Below are positions 35,035-43,587 of a DNA stretch of 64,000 nt, in pieces. Numbering within the stretch: the first letter of the stretch is position 1; every line of letters starts with the position of its first letter. A model generated the notes under the pieces. The model was not told the DNA's origin and searched no databases. It saw only the letters and a program-made list of their open reading frames with translations. The DNA is taken from assembly GCF_020400825.1 (NCBI RefSeq), contig NZ_JAINVH010000002.1:310001-374000 (forward strand). The letters are read 5' to 3'. The DNA comes from Streptomyces sp. HPF1205 (GTDB taxonomy: Bacteria > Actinomycetota > Actinomycetes > Streptomycetales > Streptomycetaceae). The translations under genes were made by a program, and so were the position numbers.

Positions 35035-35095
35035 TTTTCTGTCACCGGAGCAACAATGGCCCGCGAATTGTTGTCACCGAATGAGCAGCGGGCGG
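35035..35095 (-). promoter_or_regulatory. Duplicated regulatory element, copy B
   Basis: Contains GTCACCGGA (35041-35049), inverted arms CAACAAT (35051-35057) and ATTGTTG (35067-35073), and a second TTGTCACCGA (35071-35080). Same orientation as copy A, about 200 bp upstream of the small secreted-protein gene and 250 bp upstream of the PucR-type gene on the other side. A plausible -35 (TTGTTG, minus strand, 34994-34989) sits at about the same distance from the element as in copy A. Confidence 0.5.
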
Positions 35096-35159
35096 AAATC
35101 GCCCCGCGGTAATGCCGCACGGCGTCCCGGTGCGGTACGGTCGCGCCGCGGACCGGATC

Positions 35160-35219
35160 GCGGACGGCCGGCGGCCGCGGATCGCGGGCGGCTGCGGCCG
35201 CGGATCGCGGGCCGTCCGC
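35160..35219. repeat. 19-bp direct repeat framed by a 10-bp inverted repeat
   Basis: The 19-base block starting GCGGCCGCGGATCGC occurs at 35171-35189 and again, identical, at 35194-35212. Outer arms GCGGACGGCC (35160-35169) and GGCCGTCCGC (35210-35219) can pair. Lies in the leader or promoter region of the PucR-type gene. Confidence 0.65.
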
Positions 35220-35347
35220 GGCCCCCTGGACCGCGGCGGGACGCCTGCGGCAACGTTTGCGTGTTCGCGGTGCTGCGCTCCGTGCATGTGTGGTCTATGT
35301 TGCAGCAGGGCCACGGCGCGACGCCGCGCGGTGGAGAGGGGGTCGTC

Positions 35348-36553
35348 GTGACCGTCATGCGTCAGACACCGGAGCAGACCGAACCGCTGGGTCCGCTGCC
35401 ACGCGAGTTCGCCGCCGTCATGCGCCCCGAACTGCCCAGCCTGCTGCAGGAGATGGCCGCCGAGATCGTGGCGGCCATCCCGGAGTACGCCGAGCTGCTC
35501 CAGGGGCCCAACGCCCGCGTGATGCGGATCGGCATCGAGCAGGCCATCGCCACCTTCGTGGACCGGGTGGCCGCGCCCGCCGCCACCACGGCCCTGCGCG
35601 ACGAGCTGTGCCGGCAGTTCGGCAGGTACGAGGCGTTCGAGGGCCGCAGCCTGGACAATCTGCAGGCCGCGTACCGGATCGGCTGCCAGGTCGCGTTACG
35701 CAGGGCGCGTACGGTCGGCCGCCGCTACAGCCTGTCGGCGTCCTTCATGCTCAGCTTCGCCGACGCGCTCTTCGCGTACATGGGGGACCTGGCCGCGCTG
35801 TCCCGGGAGGGGTACGTCCAGGCTCTCGCCGAGCTCGGCGAGGAACCCGACAACCGGCGACGGCGGCTGCTGCGCCGGATCGTGAAGGGCGCCCCGATCG
35901 CCCGCGGCACCCTCGTGGAACTCGCCGAGCACTGCGGGTGGCAGCTCCCCGACCGGGTCACCATGGTCGCCCTGTCCTCCGGCACCCGCCCGGCCCGCTC
36001 GGCTCTGGACCGCGACGTGCTGCTCGACCTCGACACCGAGCCGCACCTGCTGATCCCCGGCGCCTTCACCGACCGCAGGCGCGAGACGCTCACCGCCGCC
36101 CTGGGCCGGGGCGGCCGGGCCGCGGTGGGGCTGACCACCGCCCTCGCGGAAGCCGGGGACTCGCTGCGCTGGGCCCGCCAGACCCTGTCCCTCGCCGAGG
36201 CCGGCGTCATCGAGGACTCGCCCGTGGCGCTGAGCGAGGACCACCTGCTCCCCCTGTGGCTGCTCGGGGACACCGCCCTGGCCCAGCAGATGACCGGGAA
36301 GTACCTCGCCCCCCTGGCCGGGATGACCGCCACCCGGCGGGCCCGCCTGGTCGACACGCTCCAGCTGTGGCTCACCACGCGCGGAACCGCGGCCCAGATG
36401 GCCGAAACCCTCGGCGTCCACCCGCAGACGGTCCGCTACCGCATGCGCATCCTGGAGCGCGCCTTCGGCGCCCAGCTCACCGATCCCGACGACCGTTTCG
36501 CCACCGAGATCGCCCTGCGCTCCCTCCACCTGCAGGGCCGCCGCGCGGGCTGA
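35348..36553 (+). CDS. PucR/CdaR-family transcriptional regulator
   Basis: A 401-aa regulator. GTG at 35348 follows GGAGAGGGGG; ATG at 35357 is the alternative. Residues about 10-180 are a helical sensing region (MRPELPSLLQEMAAEIVAAI). The middle (about 195-320) resembles the degenerate cyclase-like domain of PucR proteins. The C-terminus holds the PucR helix-turn-helix: LQLWLTTRGTAAQMAETLGV and HPQTVRYRMRILE. It is divergent from the secreted-protein/mce genes and is the best candidate to bind the duplicated 61-bp element. PucR proteins are typically activators responding to small metabolites; the ligand here is unknown. Confidence 0.82.
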   Translation: MTVMRQTPEQTEPLGPLPREFAAVMRPELPSLLQEMAAEIVAAIPEYAELLQGPNARVMRIGIEQAIATFVDRVAAPAATTALRDELCRQFGRYEAFEGRSLDNLQAAYRIGCQVALRRARTVGRRYSLSASFMLSFADALFAYMGDLAALSREGYVQALAELGEEPDNRRRRLLRRIVKGAPIARGTLVELAEHCGWQLPDRVTMVALSSGTRPARSALDRDVLLDLDTEPHLLIPGAFTDRRRETLTAALGRGGRAAVGLTTALAEAGDSLRWARQTLSLAEAGVIEDSPVALSEDHLLPLWLLGDTALAQQMTGKYLAPLAGMTATRRARLVDTLQLWLTTRGTAAQMAETLGVHPQTVRYRMRILERAFGAQLTDPDDRFATEIALRSLHLQGRRAG

Positions 36554-36665
36554 GCCACCCGCGGCCCCGCGCCCGCCGCGGCCGGCCGGCCGGAGCCGGG
36601 TCGTCGCCGGCCGTGCGGCCCCCGCGGCTGTGAGCCGGGCCACCCTGCCATCGCGTCGGTCTGAC

Positions 36666-36673
36666 GATAAAAT
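36666..36673 (+). promoter_or_regulatory. -10 box of a leaderless nadE promoter
   Basis: GATAAAAT lies 6 bases before the GTG start, placing transcription initiation at or beside the start codon. There is no ribosome-binding site before the GTG. Confidence 0.5.
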
Positions 36674-36679
36674 GGGGGC

Positions 36680-38440
36680 GTGCCTCAACTACGCCTCGCC
36701 CTGAATCAGATCGACTCCACGGTCGGCGACATCGCCGGCAACGCGGCGGAGGTCCTGCGCCGGACCCGGTACGCCGCCGAGCACGGCGCCCACCTGGTGG
36801 CGTTCCCCGAGATGATGCTCACCGGCTACCCGGTCGAGGACCTGGCGCTGCGCTCCTCCTTCGTGGAGGCCAGCCGCGCCGCCCTGGTGGACCTCGCCGC
36901 CCGGCTCGCCGCCGAGGGACTGGGCGAGCTGCCGGTCGTCGTCGGCTACCTGGGCCGCAGCGAGCACGCGCAGCCCAGGTTCGGCCAGCCGGCGGGCGCG
37001 CCGCAGAACTGCGCGGCGGTCCTGCACCGCGGCGCCGTGGCCCTCCGCTTCGCCAAGCACCACCTGCCCAACTACGGCGTCTTCGACGAGTTCCGCTACT
37101 TCGTGCGCGGCGACACCATGCCGGTGGTCCGGGTGCGCGGCGTCGACGTCGCCCTGGCCATCTGCGAGGACCTGTGGCAGGACGGCGGCCGGGTGCCCGC
37201 CGCCAGGGCGGCCGGCGCCGGACTGCTGCTGTCCGTCAACGCCTCCCCGTACGAGCGGGACAAGGACGACACCCGTCTGGACCTGTGCCGCAAGCGCGCC
37301 CAGGAGGCGGGGTGCACCCTGGCGTACCTGGCCATGGTCGGCGGCCAGGACGAGCTGGTCTTCGACGGCGACTCCCTGGTGGTCTCCGAGCGCGGCGAGG
37401 TCATCGCCCGCGGCGCGCAGTTCGCCGAGGAGGTCCTGCTGCTCGATCTGGACCTGCCCGCCGCGCCCGCGCAGGCCCCCTCCGGGCGGGTCGACGACGG
37501 CCTGGAGATCGTCCACGTGACCTTGTCGGACACGCCCGTCGAGCGTTACGAGCCGCTGTACACCGGCGGCGCGGCCGAGCGGCTCGGCGACGAGGCGGAG
37601 ATCTACGCGGCGCTGGTCACGGGCCTGCGCGCGTACGTGCGGAAGAACGGCTTCCGCTCGGTGCTCATCGGCCTGTCCGGCGGCATCGACTCGGCGCTGT
37701 GCGCGGCGATCGCCTGCGACGCGCTGGGGGCCGAGAACGTCCACGGCGTCTCGATGCCGTCCGCGTACTCCTCGGCCCACTCCCGGGAGGACGCCGCCGA
37801 CCTCGCCCGCCGCACCGGCCTGCACTTCCGTACCGTGCCGATCGCCCCGATGTTCGACTCCTACATGGGCGCGCTGTCGCTGACCGGTCTCGCCGAGGAG
37901 AACCTGCAGTCGCGGCTGCGCGGGGTCGTCCTGATGGGCATCTCCAACCAGGAGGGCCACATCGTGCTCGCCCCGGGCAACAAGAGCGAGCTGGCGGTGG
38001 GCTATTCGACACTGTACGGCGACTCGGTCGGCGCGTACGGCCCGATCAAGGACGTCTACAAGACCACCGTCTTCCGGCTGGCCCGCTGGCGCAACGCCGA
38101 CGCCGAGGCCGCGGGCCGCACCCCACCCATCCCGGAGAACTCGATCAGCAAGCCGCCCAGCGCCGAACTGCGCCCCGGCCAGGTCGACACCGACTCGCTG
38201 CCGGACTACGACGCGCTGGACCGGGTCCTGGAGCTGTACGTGGACCGCGACCTGGGCCGCGACGAGATCATCGCCGCCGGGTACGACCCGGCCCTGGTCA
38301 CCCGCGTCCTGAAGCTCACCGACACCGCCGAGTACAAGCGGCGCCAGTACCCGCCGGGCACGAAGATCTCCCCGAAGGGCTTCGGCAAGGACCGCAGGCT
38401 GCCGATCACGAACAGGTGGCGCGAGGGCGAGCGTTCGTAA
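36680..38440 (+). CDS. nadE: Glutamine-dependent NAD+ synthetase
   Basis: A 586-aa cytoplasmic enzyme making NAD+ from nicotinate adenine dinucleotide. The N-terminal nitrilase-type glutaminase (about 1-270) has the Glu-Lys-Cys triad: FPEMMLTGYP, FAKHHLPNYG and AICEDLW with Cys162. The C-terminal synthetase has the PP-loop LSGGIDSALC near 332 and NKSELAVGYSTLYGD. The two-domain length is normal for actinobacteria. Start GTG at 36680 agrees with the family N-terminus (PQLRLALNQID) and appears leaderless. Convergent with the next gene, 26 bases apart. Confidence 0.95.
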   Translation: MPQLRLALNQIDSTVGDIAGNAAEVLRRTRYAAEHGAHLVAFPEMMLTGYPVEDLALRSSFVEASRAALVDLAARLAAEGLGELPVVVGYLGRSEHAQPRFGQPAGAPQNCAAVLHRGAVALRFAKHHLPNYGVFDEFRYFVRGDTMPVVRVRGVDVALAICEDLWQDGGRVPAARAAGAGLLLSVNASPYERDKDDTRLDLCRKRAQEAGCTLAYLAMVGGQDELVFDGDSLVVSERGEVIARGAQFAEEVLLLDLDLPAAPAQAPSGRVDDGLEIVHVTLSDTPVERYEPLYTGGAAERLGDEAEIYAALVTGLRAYVRKNGFRSVLIGLSGGIDSALCAAIACDALGAENVHGVSMPSAYSSAHSREDAADLARRTGLHFRTVPIAPMFDSYMGALSLTGLAEENLQSRLRGVVLMGISNQEGHIVLAPGNKSELAVGYSTLYGDSVGAYGPIKDVYKTTVFRLARWRNADAEAAGRTPPIPENSISKPPSAELRPGQVDTDSLPDYDALDRVLELYVDRDLGRDEIIAAGYDPALVTRVLKLTDTAEYKRRQYPPGTKISPKGFGKDRRLPITNRWREGERS

Positions 38441-38466
38441 CCGCCGCGCGCCGATCCGAGCCCGCG

Positions 38467-39513
38467 TCAGGGCAGTTGGAGGCGGGCGGCGACCGGGAGG
38501 TGGTCGCTGCCCGTCCTCGGCAGGGTCCAGGACGACCTGGGCTCGATGCCCTTGACCATGATCTGGTCGATCCTGGCCATCGGGAACGACGCCGGCCAGC
38601 TGAAGCCCATGCCATTGCCGGCCGCGCCCTGGGTGGAGCGCATCTGCGAGGTGACCGAGGCCAGCGCGCGGTCGTTCATGGTGCCGTTGAGGTCGCCGAG
38701 CAGCACCACGCTGTGCAGCGTCTCCCCGGCGATGGCCCGGCCGAGCGCGTCCGCCGCCCGGTCGCGCTGGCCCGCGGTGAACCCCGCGTCGAACTTCACC
38801 CGTACCGACGGCAGATGCGCCACGTACACCGCGACCTGCCCGTGCGGGGTGCTCACCGCGGCCCGCATCGCCCTGGTCCAGCCCATCCTGATGTCCACGG
38901 GACGCACTCCGTGCAGCGGGTACCGGCTCCACAGCCCGACCGTCCCCTGGACCGAGTGGTACGGGTAGGCCGCCGCCAGATCCCGGGCGTAGCGCGGCGC
39001 CTGATCCTCCGGCAGCTCCTCCAGCGCCACGATGTCCGCGCCGGCCGCGGCGACGTCCCGTGCGGTGGCGTCGGGGTCGGGATTCTGCGCGTTGACGTTG
39101 TGGGTGAGGACGGTCAGGTCGCCGCCGGGCCGGGACTTGTCGGTGAGCAGCCCGCCGAACATGTTGAGCCACAGCGCGAGCGGCAGCACCACGGCGGCCA
39201 GCGCGGTCGTCGAGCGCCGGACCAGCGCCAGCACCAGCAGCACCGGCACCGCGAGGCCCGACCAGGGCAGGAACGTCTCGGACAGGCTGCCCACATTCCC
39301 TATCCGGTTGGGCAGGCGGGAGTGGAAGGACAGCAGCAGCGCCAGCAGCACCGCGACCGCGGCCAGCACGATTCCCCGCCGCCACATGCCGCGCGGCCGC
39401 CACCACCGCAGGAACGGCTCGACGAGTCCGGCCCGCAGCTTCGGTACGGCGCCGCGTTCGGGCCTGCCGGTGCCGTCCGTCGTCGCGTCCGTGCTGCCGT
39501 GCGCCTGGGTCAT
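38467..39513 (-). CDS. Membrane endonuclease/exonuclease/phosphatase-fold protein
   Basis: A 348-aa protein with three to four N-terminal membrane helices (about 45-125) followed by an outward-facing EEP domain: LTVLTHNVNAQNP, VALEELPED, LLGDLNGTMNDRAL, and the catalytic GSDHLPVAARL at the end. Homologues are metal-dependent phosphodiesterases or phosphatases. With a membrane anchor the substrate is likely a lipid phosphate, nucleotide or extracellular nucleic acid, but I cannot say which. Confidence 0.8.
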   Translation of the reverse strand: MTQAHGSTDATTDGTGRPERGAVPKLRAGLVEPFLRWWRPRGMWRRGIVLAAVAVLLALLLSFHSRLPNRIGNVGSLSETFLPWSGLAVPVLLVLALVRRSTTALAAVVLPLALWLNMFGGLLTDKSRPGGDLTVLTHNVNAQNPDPDATARDVAAAGADIVALEELPEDQAPRYARDLAAAYPYHSVQGTVGLWSRYPLHGVRPVDIRMGWTRAMRAAVSTPHGQVAVYVAHLPSVRVKFDAGFTAGQRDRAADALGRAIAGETLHSVVLLGDLNGTMNDRALASVTSQMRSTQGAAGNGMGFSWPASFPMARIDQIMVKGIEPRSSWTLPRTGSDHLPVAARLQLP

Positions 39514-39668
39514 GTGGAACCTCGCTGCCGTGCCGGTTGCTCTGCCGACCTTAGGGGATCGGTATGAGAAGCGACGGACCGCGGGGGGCGGTGGGTTCCG
39601 GGCAGTGCTGCGTTCGGGTGTGCTGTGACGAGACGGTCATACGGGAGGGCACGGGCACGCCGCGGGGC

Positions 39669-40373
39669 TCATGCGGCCCTCGCGCCCTCCAGGAAGGCGT
39701 TCACGATCCGCTCGGGCAGGGTCTCGTCGGTCAGGCGGTCGGGCCGGATGGTCGCCCGGTACAGCACGGGGCCGACCACCATGTCGACGGCGAGTTCCAG
39801 GTCCTCGCCGATAGCGGGCCGCAACTCGCCGGTAGCGACACCGTGTTCGAGCAGCCGGGCCAGGACGCGGCGGCGGGGCACGATGGCGCCCTCGTAGTAA
39901 CGCGCCCACAACTCGGGGCTGCTGTGCAGGTACATCAGCATGTTGCGCAGCAGCGCGTTGCCCTGCTTGGCCAGGTTCCGGCGGCGGGTCCCGTCGACCT
40001 GGGCGATCAGGTCCTCGCGCAGGTCCCGGCCGGCCGGCTCGGGCGGCGGCTCCTCGACGGCGGTGAGCACGTCCAGCAGCAGCGCGCCCTTGCCGGGCCA
40101 GCGGCGGTACACCGTCGCCTTCCCGACACCGGCCTCCTTGGCGACGCTCTCCATGGACAGCTCCGCGATGCTCGTGCCCTCCGACACCAGCCGCAGCACC
40201 GCCTCGATGACGGCGCTGTCGACGGCGGCGTTGCGCGGCCGTCCGCGGCGGCCGCCCGCGGGCCCCGCCGCGTCCGGCCGCCGCGGGTCAGGCGGCGGCG
40301 CGGCCGGTGGAGGCGGGGCCGTACCCGCCGCGACGGCGGACGAGGCGGCGAGGCCCGCGGCGGAGTCCGTCAC
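39669..40373 (-). CDS. TetR-family repressor of the adjacent efflux pump
   Basis: A 234-aa protein starting at GTG 40373, which overlaps the MFS stop by 4 bases. A Pro/Ala-rich leader of about 40 residues precedes the TetR HTH ([20 protein letters not shown] at about 70-90) and a helical ligand-binding C-terminal domain with [20 protein letters not shown]. Encoded downstream of the pump it probably represses. The palindrome at 41990-42014 is the expected operator. Confidence 0.87.
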   Translation of the reverse strand: MTDSAAGLAASSAVAAGTAPPPPAAPPPDPRRPDAAGPAGGRRGRPRNAAVDSAVIEAVLRLVSEGTSIAELSMESVAKEAGVGKATVYRRWPGKGALLLDVLTAVEEPPPEPAGRDLREDLIAQVDGTRRRNLAKQGNALLRNMLMYLHSSPELWARYYEGAIVPRRRVLARLLEHGVATGELRPAIGEDLELAVDMVVGPVLYRATIRPDRLTDETLPERIVNAFLEGARAA

Positions 40374-41968
40374 TGCTCGGCACCCACCTTCTCCGGCTCG
40401 GGGGCGGCGCCGGGGGCCACGGCGGCGTCGGCCTGCCTGCCGGGCAGGAACACCAGGGAGGTGACCGCGCCGAACAGGGCGACCGCGGCCGCGGCGACGG
40501 CCGTGATGTGCATGGCGTGCAGGAAGGCGTCGTTGGCGGGCTGGATCAGCGCCTGACCCTTGGGCCCCATGCGTTCCGCCACGGCGAGGGTCGCCTCGAT
40601 CGACTCACCGGCCGAGTGCCGGGCGCCGGGCTGCAGCACGCCGAGGTGGTCGCGGACGCCGTTGCGGTAGAGGGTGGACATCACCGAGCCGAGGACGGCC
40701 ACGCCGAGGGCGCCGCCGACCTGCCGGAAGGTGTTGTTGACCGCGGAGCCCGAGCCCGCCTTCTCCCGCGGCAGCGACGACATGATCATGACGGTGGCCG
40801 GCGGCATCACGTGCGCCATGGCCGTGCCCATCAGGAAGAACGTGACCTCCAGCACCCAGATGGGCGTGCTCCGGCCCAGCAGCAGGAAGCCGAGGAAGGA
40901 CACGCCGGTGAGCGTCATCCCGCCCACGCAGACCGCGCGGGCGCCGAACCGGTCGACCAGCAGCCGTGCCCTGGGCGCGAAGACCAGTTGGGCGGCCGCG
41001 AGCGGGAGCAGCAGCAGGCCGGACTGCAGGGCGCTGTAGCCGCGCACCGACTGGGTGTAGAAGACCACGAAGAAGGTCACGCCCATCAGCGCGAAGAAGA
41101 TCAGGCCGATGGCGGCGACGGACGCCGAGAACTGCCGCTTCCTGAAGTACGCCATGTCCAGCGCCGGGTGGTCGCTGCGCGACTCGTAGGCCACGAAGGC
41201 GGCCAGGACGGCCGCGCCGCCCAGCGTGGTGCCCCAGACCTCGGGGCGGCCGAAGTCGCCGTACTGGCCGCCCTTGATGATGCCGTAGACCAGCAGGACC
41301 AGGCCCGCGATGGACAGCAGCACGCCGATCGGGTCCAGCCGGCCGGGCCTGGGGTCCTTGGAGTCGGGTACGAGGACGGCCATCCCGATCAGGCCGACGA
41401 TCACGACCGGCACGTTGACCAGGAAGACCGAGCCCCACCAGAAGTGCTGCAGCAGCAGGCCGCCGGTGATCGGGCCGACCGCGATGGCCAGGCCCACCAC
41501 GCCGGACCAGATGCCGATGGCGCGGGGCTGCTCCTCGCGCTCGAAGACGTTCATGATGATCGCGAGGGTGGCGGGCAGGATGAGCGCGCCGCCCAGGCCC
41601 ATCACCGAGCGGAACGCGATCAACTGCGCGGCCGAACCGGCCGTCGCGGACGCGGCCGACCCGGCGCCGAAGACGAACATGCCGGCCAGCAGCACCTTCT
41701 TGCGGCCGAGCCGGTCGCCCAGCAGCCCCGCGGTGAACAGCAGGCCGGCGAAGACGAGGGTGTAGGAGTTGATCGCCCATTCGAGTTCGCTCTGCGAGGC
41801 GCCGAGGCCGGTCGGAGCGGGCTGGGCGATGGTCTTCATCGCCACGTTGAGGATCGAGTTGTCCAGGACGACCACGAGCACGCTGAACAGCAGGGTGACC
41901 AGGATCGCCCAGCGGCGGCGGTGGATCGTCCCGGAGACGGATATCTGAGATAGCTGAGATGCGGCCAT
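40370..41968 (-). CDS. DHA2-type (14-helix) MFS multidrug exporter
   Basis: A 532-aa proton-driven efflux transporter of the EmrB/QacA type. Helix 1 with the D-ILNVA motif ([17 protein letters not shown]), motif [14 protein letters not shown], motif [14 protein letters not shown], about 14 helices, cytoplasmic tail. ATG at 41968 follows a short leader that contains the operator palindrome. Substrate not predictable. Probably co-transcribed with the TetR gene. Confidence 0.9.
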   Translation of the reverse strand: MAASQLSQISVSGTIHRRRWAILVTLLFSVLVVVLDNSILNVAMKTIAQPAPTGLGASQSELEWAINSYTLVFAGLLFTAGLLGDRLGRKKVLLAGMFVFGAGSAASATAGSAAQLIAFRSVMGLGGALILPATLAIIMNVFEREEQPRAIGIWSGVVGLAIAVGPITGGLLLQHFWWGSVFLVNVPVVIVGLIGMAVLVPDSKDPRPGRLDPIGVLLSIAGLVLLVYGIIKGGQYGDFGRPEVWGTTLGGAAVLAAFVAYESRSDHPALDMAYFRKRQFSASVAAIGLIFFALMGVTFFVVFYTQSVRGYSALQSGLLLLPLAAAQLVFAPRARLLVDRFGARAVCVGGMTLTGVSFLGFLLLGRSTPIWVLEVTFFLMGTAMAHVMPPATVMIMSSLPREKAGSGSAVNNTFRQVGGALGVAVLGSVMSTLYRNGVRDHLGVLQPGARHSAGESIEATLAVAERMGPKGQALIQPANDAFLHAMHITAVAAAAVALFGAVTSLVFLPGRQADAAVAPGAAPEPEKVGAEQ

Positions 41969-41989
41969 GGAAGCAGCGTACGTCGATTA

Positions 41990-42014
41990 ACGATACGGAG
42001 CCGTCTCGTATCGT
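41990..42014. promoter_or_regulatory. TetR operator palindrome
   Basis: ACGATACG (41990-41997) and CGTATCGT (42007-42014) are perfect 8-bp arms around a 9-base centre, 22 bases upstream of the MFS start. The form is classic for a TetR repressor of an efflux gene. The region between MFS and panB is only 159 bases, so panB could also feel it. Confidence 0.7.
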
Positions 42015-42127
42015 AAAGCCGTGGTAAAACCCGTCTCCCCTTTCCCGGTGCGGGCGGTCGTGCCAGCATGGAGGTGGTCCGGGGACGCCGTGAGGGCGCC
42101 TCGAGATGACATGAAGGAGCCGTCACC

Positions 42128-43012
42128 ATGACGCAACTTCCTGCTGCCCAGAAGCCCCCGCGGGACTCCGCGCGGGCCACCGACAACCCCAGGGCGCTCT
42201 ACGGGGGCGCCGGCACGCGCCGGGTCACCGTGCGCGACCTGCTCGCCGCCAAGGAGCGCGGCGAGAAGTGGCCCATGCTCACCGCCTACGACGCGATGAC
42301 CGCGTCGGTGTTCGACGAGGCGGGCATCCCCGTCCTGCTCGTCGGGGACTCGATGGGCAACTGCCACCTCGGCTTCGACACCACCGTGCCGGTCACCATG
42401 GACCACATGGCCATGCTGTCTGCGGCGGTGGTGCGCGGAACCAGCCGCGCGCTCGTCGTCGGCGACCTGACCTTCGGCTCGTACCAGGAGGGCCCGGTCC
42501 AGGCGCTGCGCAGCGCCACCCGGCTGATCAAGGAGTCCGGGGTCGGCGCGGTCAAGCTGGAGGGCGGCGAGCGCTCGCTGGCCCAGACCGAGACCCTCGT
42601 CCAGGCGGGCATCCCCGTCATGTCCCACCTGGGCCTCACCCCCCAGTCCGTGCACACCCTCGGCTACCGCGTCCAGGGCCGCGGCGACGAGGCCGCCCAC
42701 CAGTTGCTGCGCGACGCGAAGGCGGCCGAGCAGGCGGGGGCCTTCGCCGTCGTCCTCGAACTCGTCCCGGCCGAGGTGGCCGCCGAGGTCACCCGCTCCC
42801 TCCACATCCCGACCATCGGCATCGGCGCCGGCCCCGACACCGACGCGCAGGTCCTGGTCTGGACGGACATGGCGGGCATGACCGGCGGAAAGGTGCCGCG
42901 CTTCACCAAGCAGTTCGCGAACCTGCGGCAGGTCCTCGGGGACGCGGCCCGGGCATACGCCGACGAGGTCGTCGGGGGTGCCTTCCCGGCCGAGGCGCAC
43001 ACCTTCCACTGA
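42128..43012 (+). CDS. panB: 3-methyl-2-oxobutanoate hydroxymethyltransferase
   Basis: A 294-aa first enzyme of pantothenate (coenzyme A) synthesis; transfers a hydroxymethyl group from methylene-tetrahydrofolate to ketoisovalerate. Family signatures: KWPMLTAYDAMTASVFDEAG, LLVGDSMGN, PVTMDHMAMLSAAV, VKLEGGE, GIPVMSHLGLTPQS, VLELVPAEVA and IPTIGIGAGPDTDAQVLVW. AAGGAG precedes the ATG. The 30-residue N-terminal tail (AQKPPRDSARATDNPRALYG) is usual in Streptomyces. Ends before a double hairpin. Confidence 0.95.
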   Translation: MTQLPAAQKPPRDSARATDNPRALYGGAGTRRVTVRDLLAAKERGEKWPMLTAYDAMTASVFDEAGIPVLLVGDSMGNCHLGFDTTVPVTMDHMAMLSAAVVRGTSRALVVGDLTFGSYQEGPVQALRSATRLIKESGVGAVKLEGGERSLAQTETLVQAGIPVMSHLGLTPQSVHTLGYRVQGRGDEAAHQLLRDAKAAEQAGAFAVVLELVPAEVAAEVTRSLHIPTIGIGAGPDTDAQVLVWTDMAGMTGGKVPRFTKQFANLRQVLGDAARAYADEVVGGAFPAEAHTFH

Positions 43013-43023
43013 CCGTCCGTCGT

Positions 43024-43077
43024 CGGTGGACGCCTTCCACCGGCCTCCCCCCGTCGGTGGACGCCTTCCGCCGACGG
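43024..43077 (+). terminator. Double hairpin after panB
   Basis: First hairpin: CGGTGGA (43024-43030)/TCCACCG (43036-43042), 5-base loop. Second: CCGTCGG (43051-43057)/CCGACGG (43071-43077), with further pairing inside. Both hairpins contain GTCGGTGGACGCCTTCC, so the second looks like a duplicate of the first. Confidence 0.65.
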
Positions 43078-43262
43078 CTCCGCCGGCACGGGCCCGGCCC
43101 GGCGGCGGCGCCGCGGTCATCAGCCGCGCCGCCGCCGCGACCGGGCCCGCCGGCCCGCTCCCCGCACGGCGTCCGAGTGGTTCCGAGTAATTCGGCCCCC
43201 CGTTCCGTATATGTCGCCGAGCGCCGCTTCGGCGGCGGAGGCACCGGACACGGGAAGTCGCC

Positions 43263-43523
43263 ATGACCGTTTTCACTCGCCGGCACGCCGCGGTGGCCGG
43301 AGTGTTCACCGCGGGCATCCTGGCCGCCGCCACCGCGCGCGGCACGTCGTCGGGATCATCGGGATGGTCGGGATCGTCGTCCGCGTCTTGCGAAGGCGGA
43401 TCTTCCGGGTCGCCGGCCGGGGGCGCGGCCGTGGCCGGCGGCACGGCCGTGGCCGGCTCGGGCTCCGGCTCGGGCTCCTCGCCGACGAACGCGCCGTCCA
43501 GCGGCGGCGGCTACGGGTACTGA
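43263..43523 (+). CDS. Small Ser/Gly-rich exported peptide (hypothetical)
   Basis: An 86-aa frame: TVFTRRHAAVAGVFTAGILA is a plausible signal peptide with twin Arg, followed by an almost pure Gly/Ser/Ala stretch with one Cys and ending GGGYGY. There is GGGAAG before the ATG but no strong ribosome site. Third-position GC is lower in the Ser-rich part (tca, tct, gga codons). It may be a real cell-surface peptide; a chance frame is possible. It ends 64 bases before the sigma factor start I chose. Confidence 0.4.
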   Translation: MTVFTRRHAAVAGVFTAGILAAATARGTSSGSSGWSGSSSASCEGGSSGSPAGGAAVAGGTAVAGSGSGSGSSPTNAPSSGGGYGY

Positions 43524-43587
43524 TCCGATGGCACGTGCGGCACTGCGCGCATTCGACCGGGAGCGGCGCGTACGGCAGGATGCGGGC

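Noticed and set aside
40307..41953. 548-codon plus-strand frame opposite the MFS exporter
   Set aside because: Antisense shadow rich in His/Gln/Glu/Asp; no start signal.
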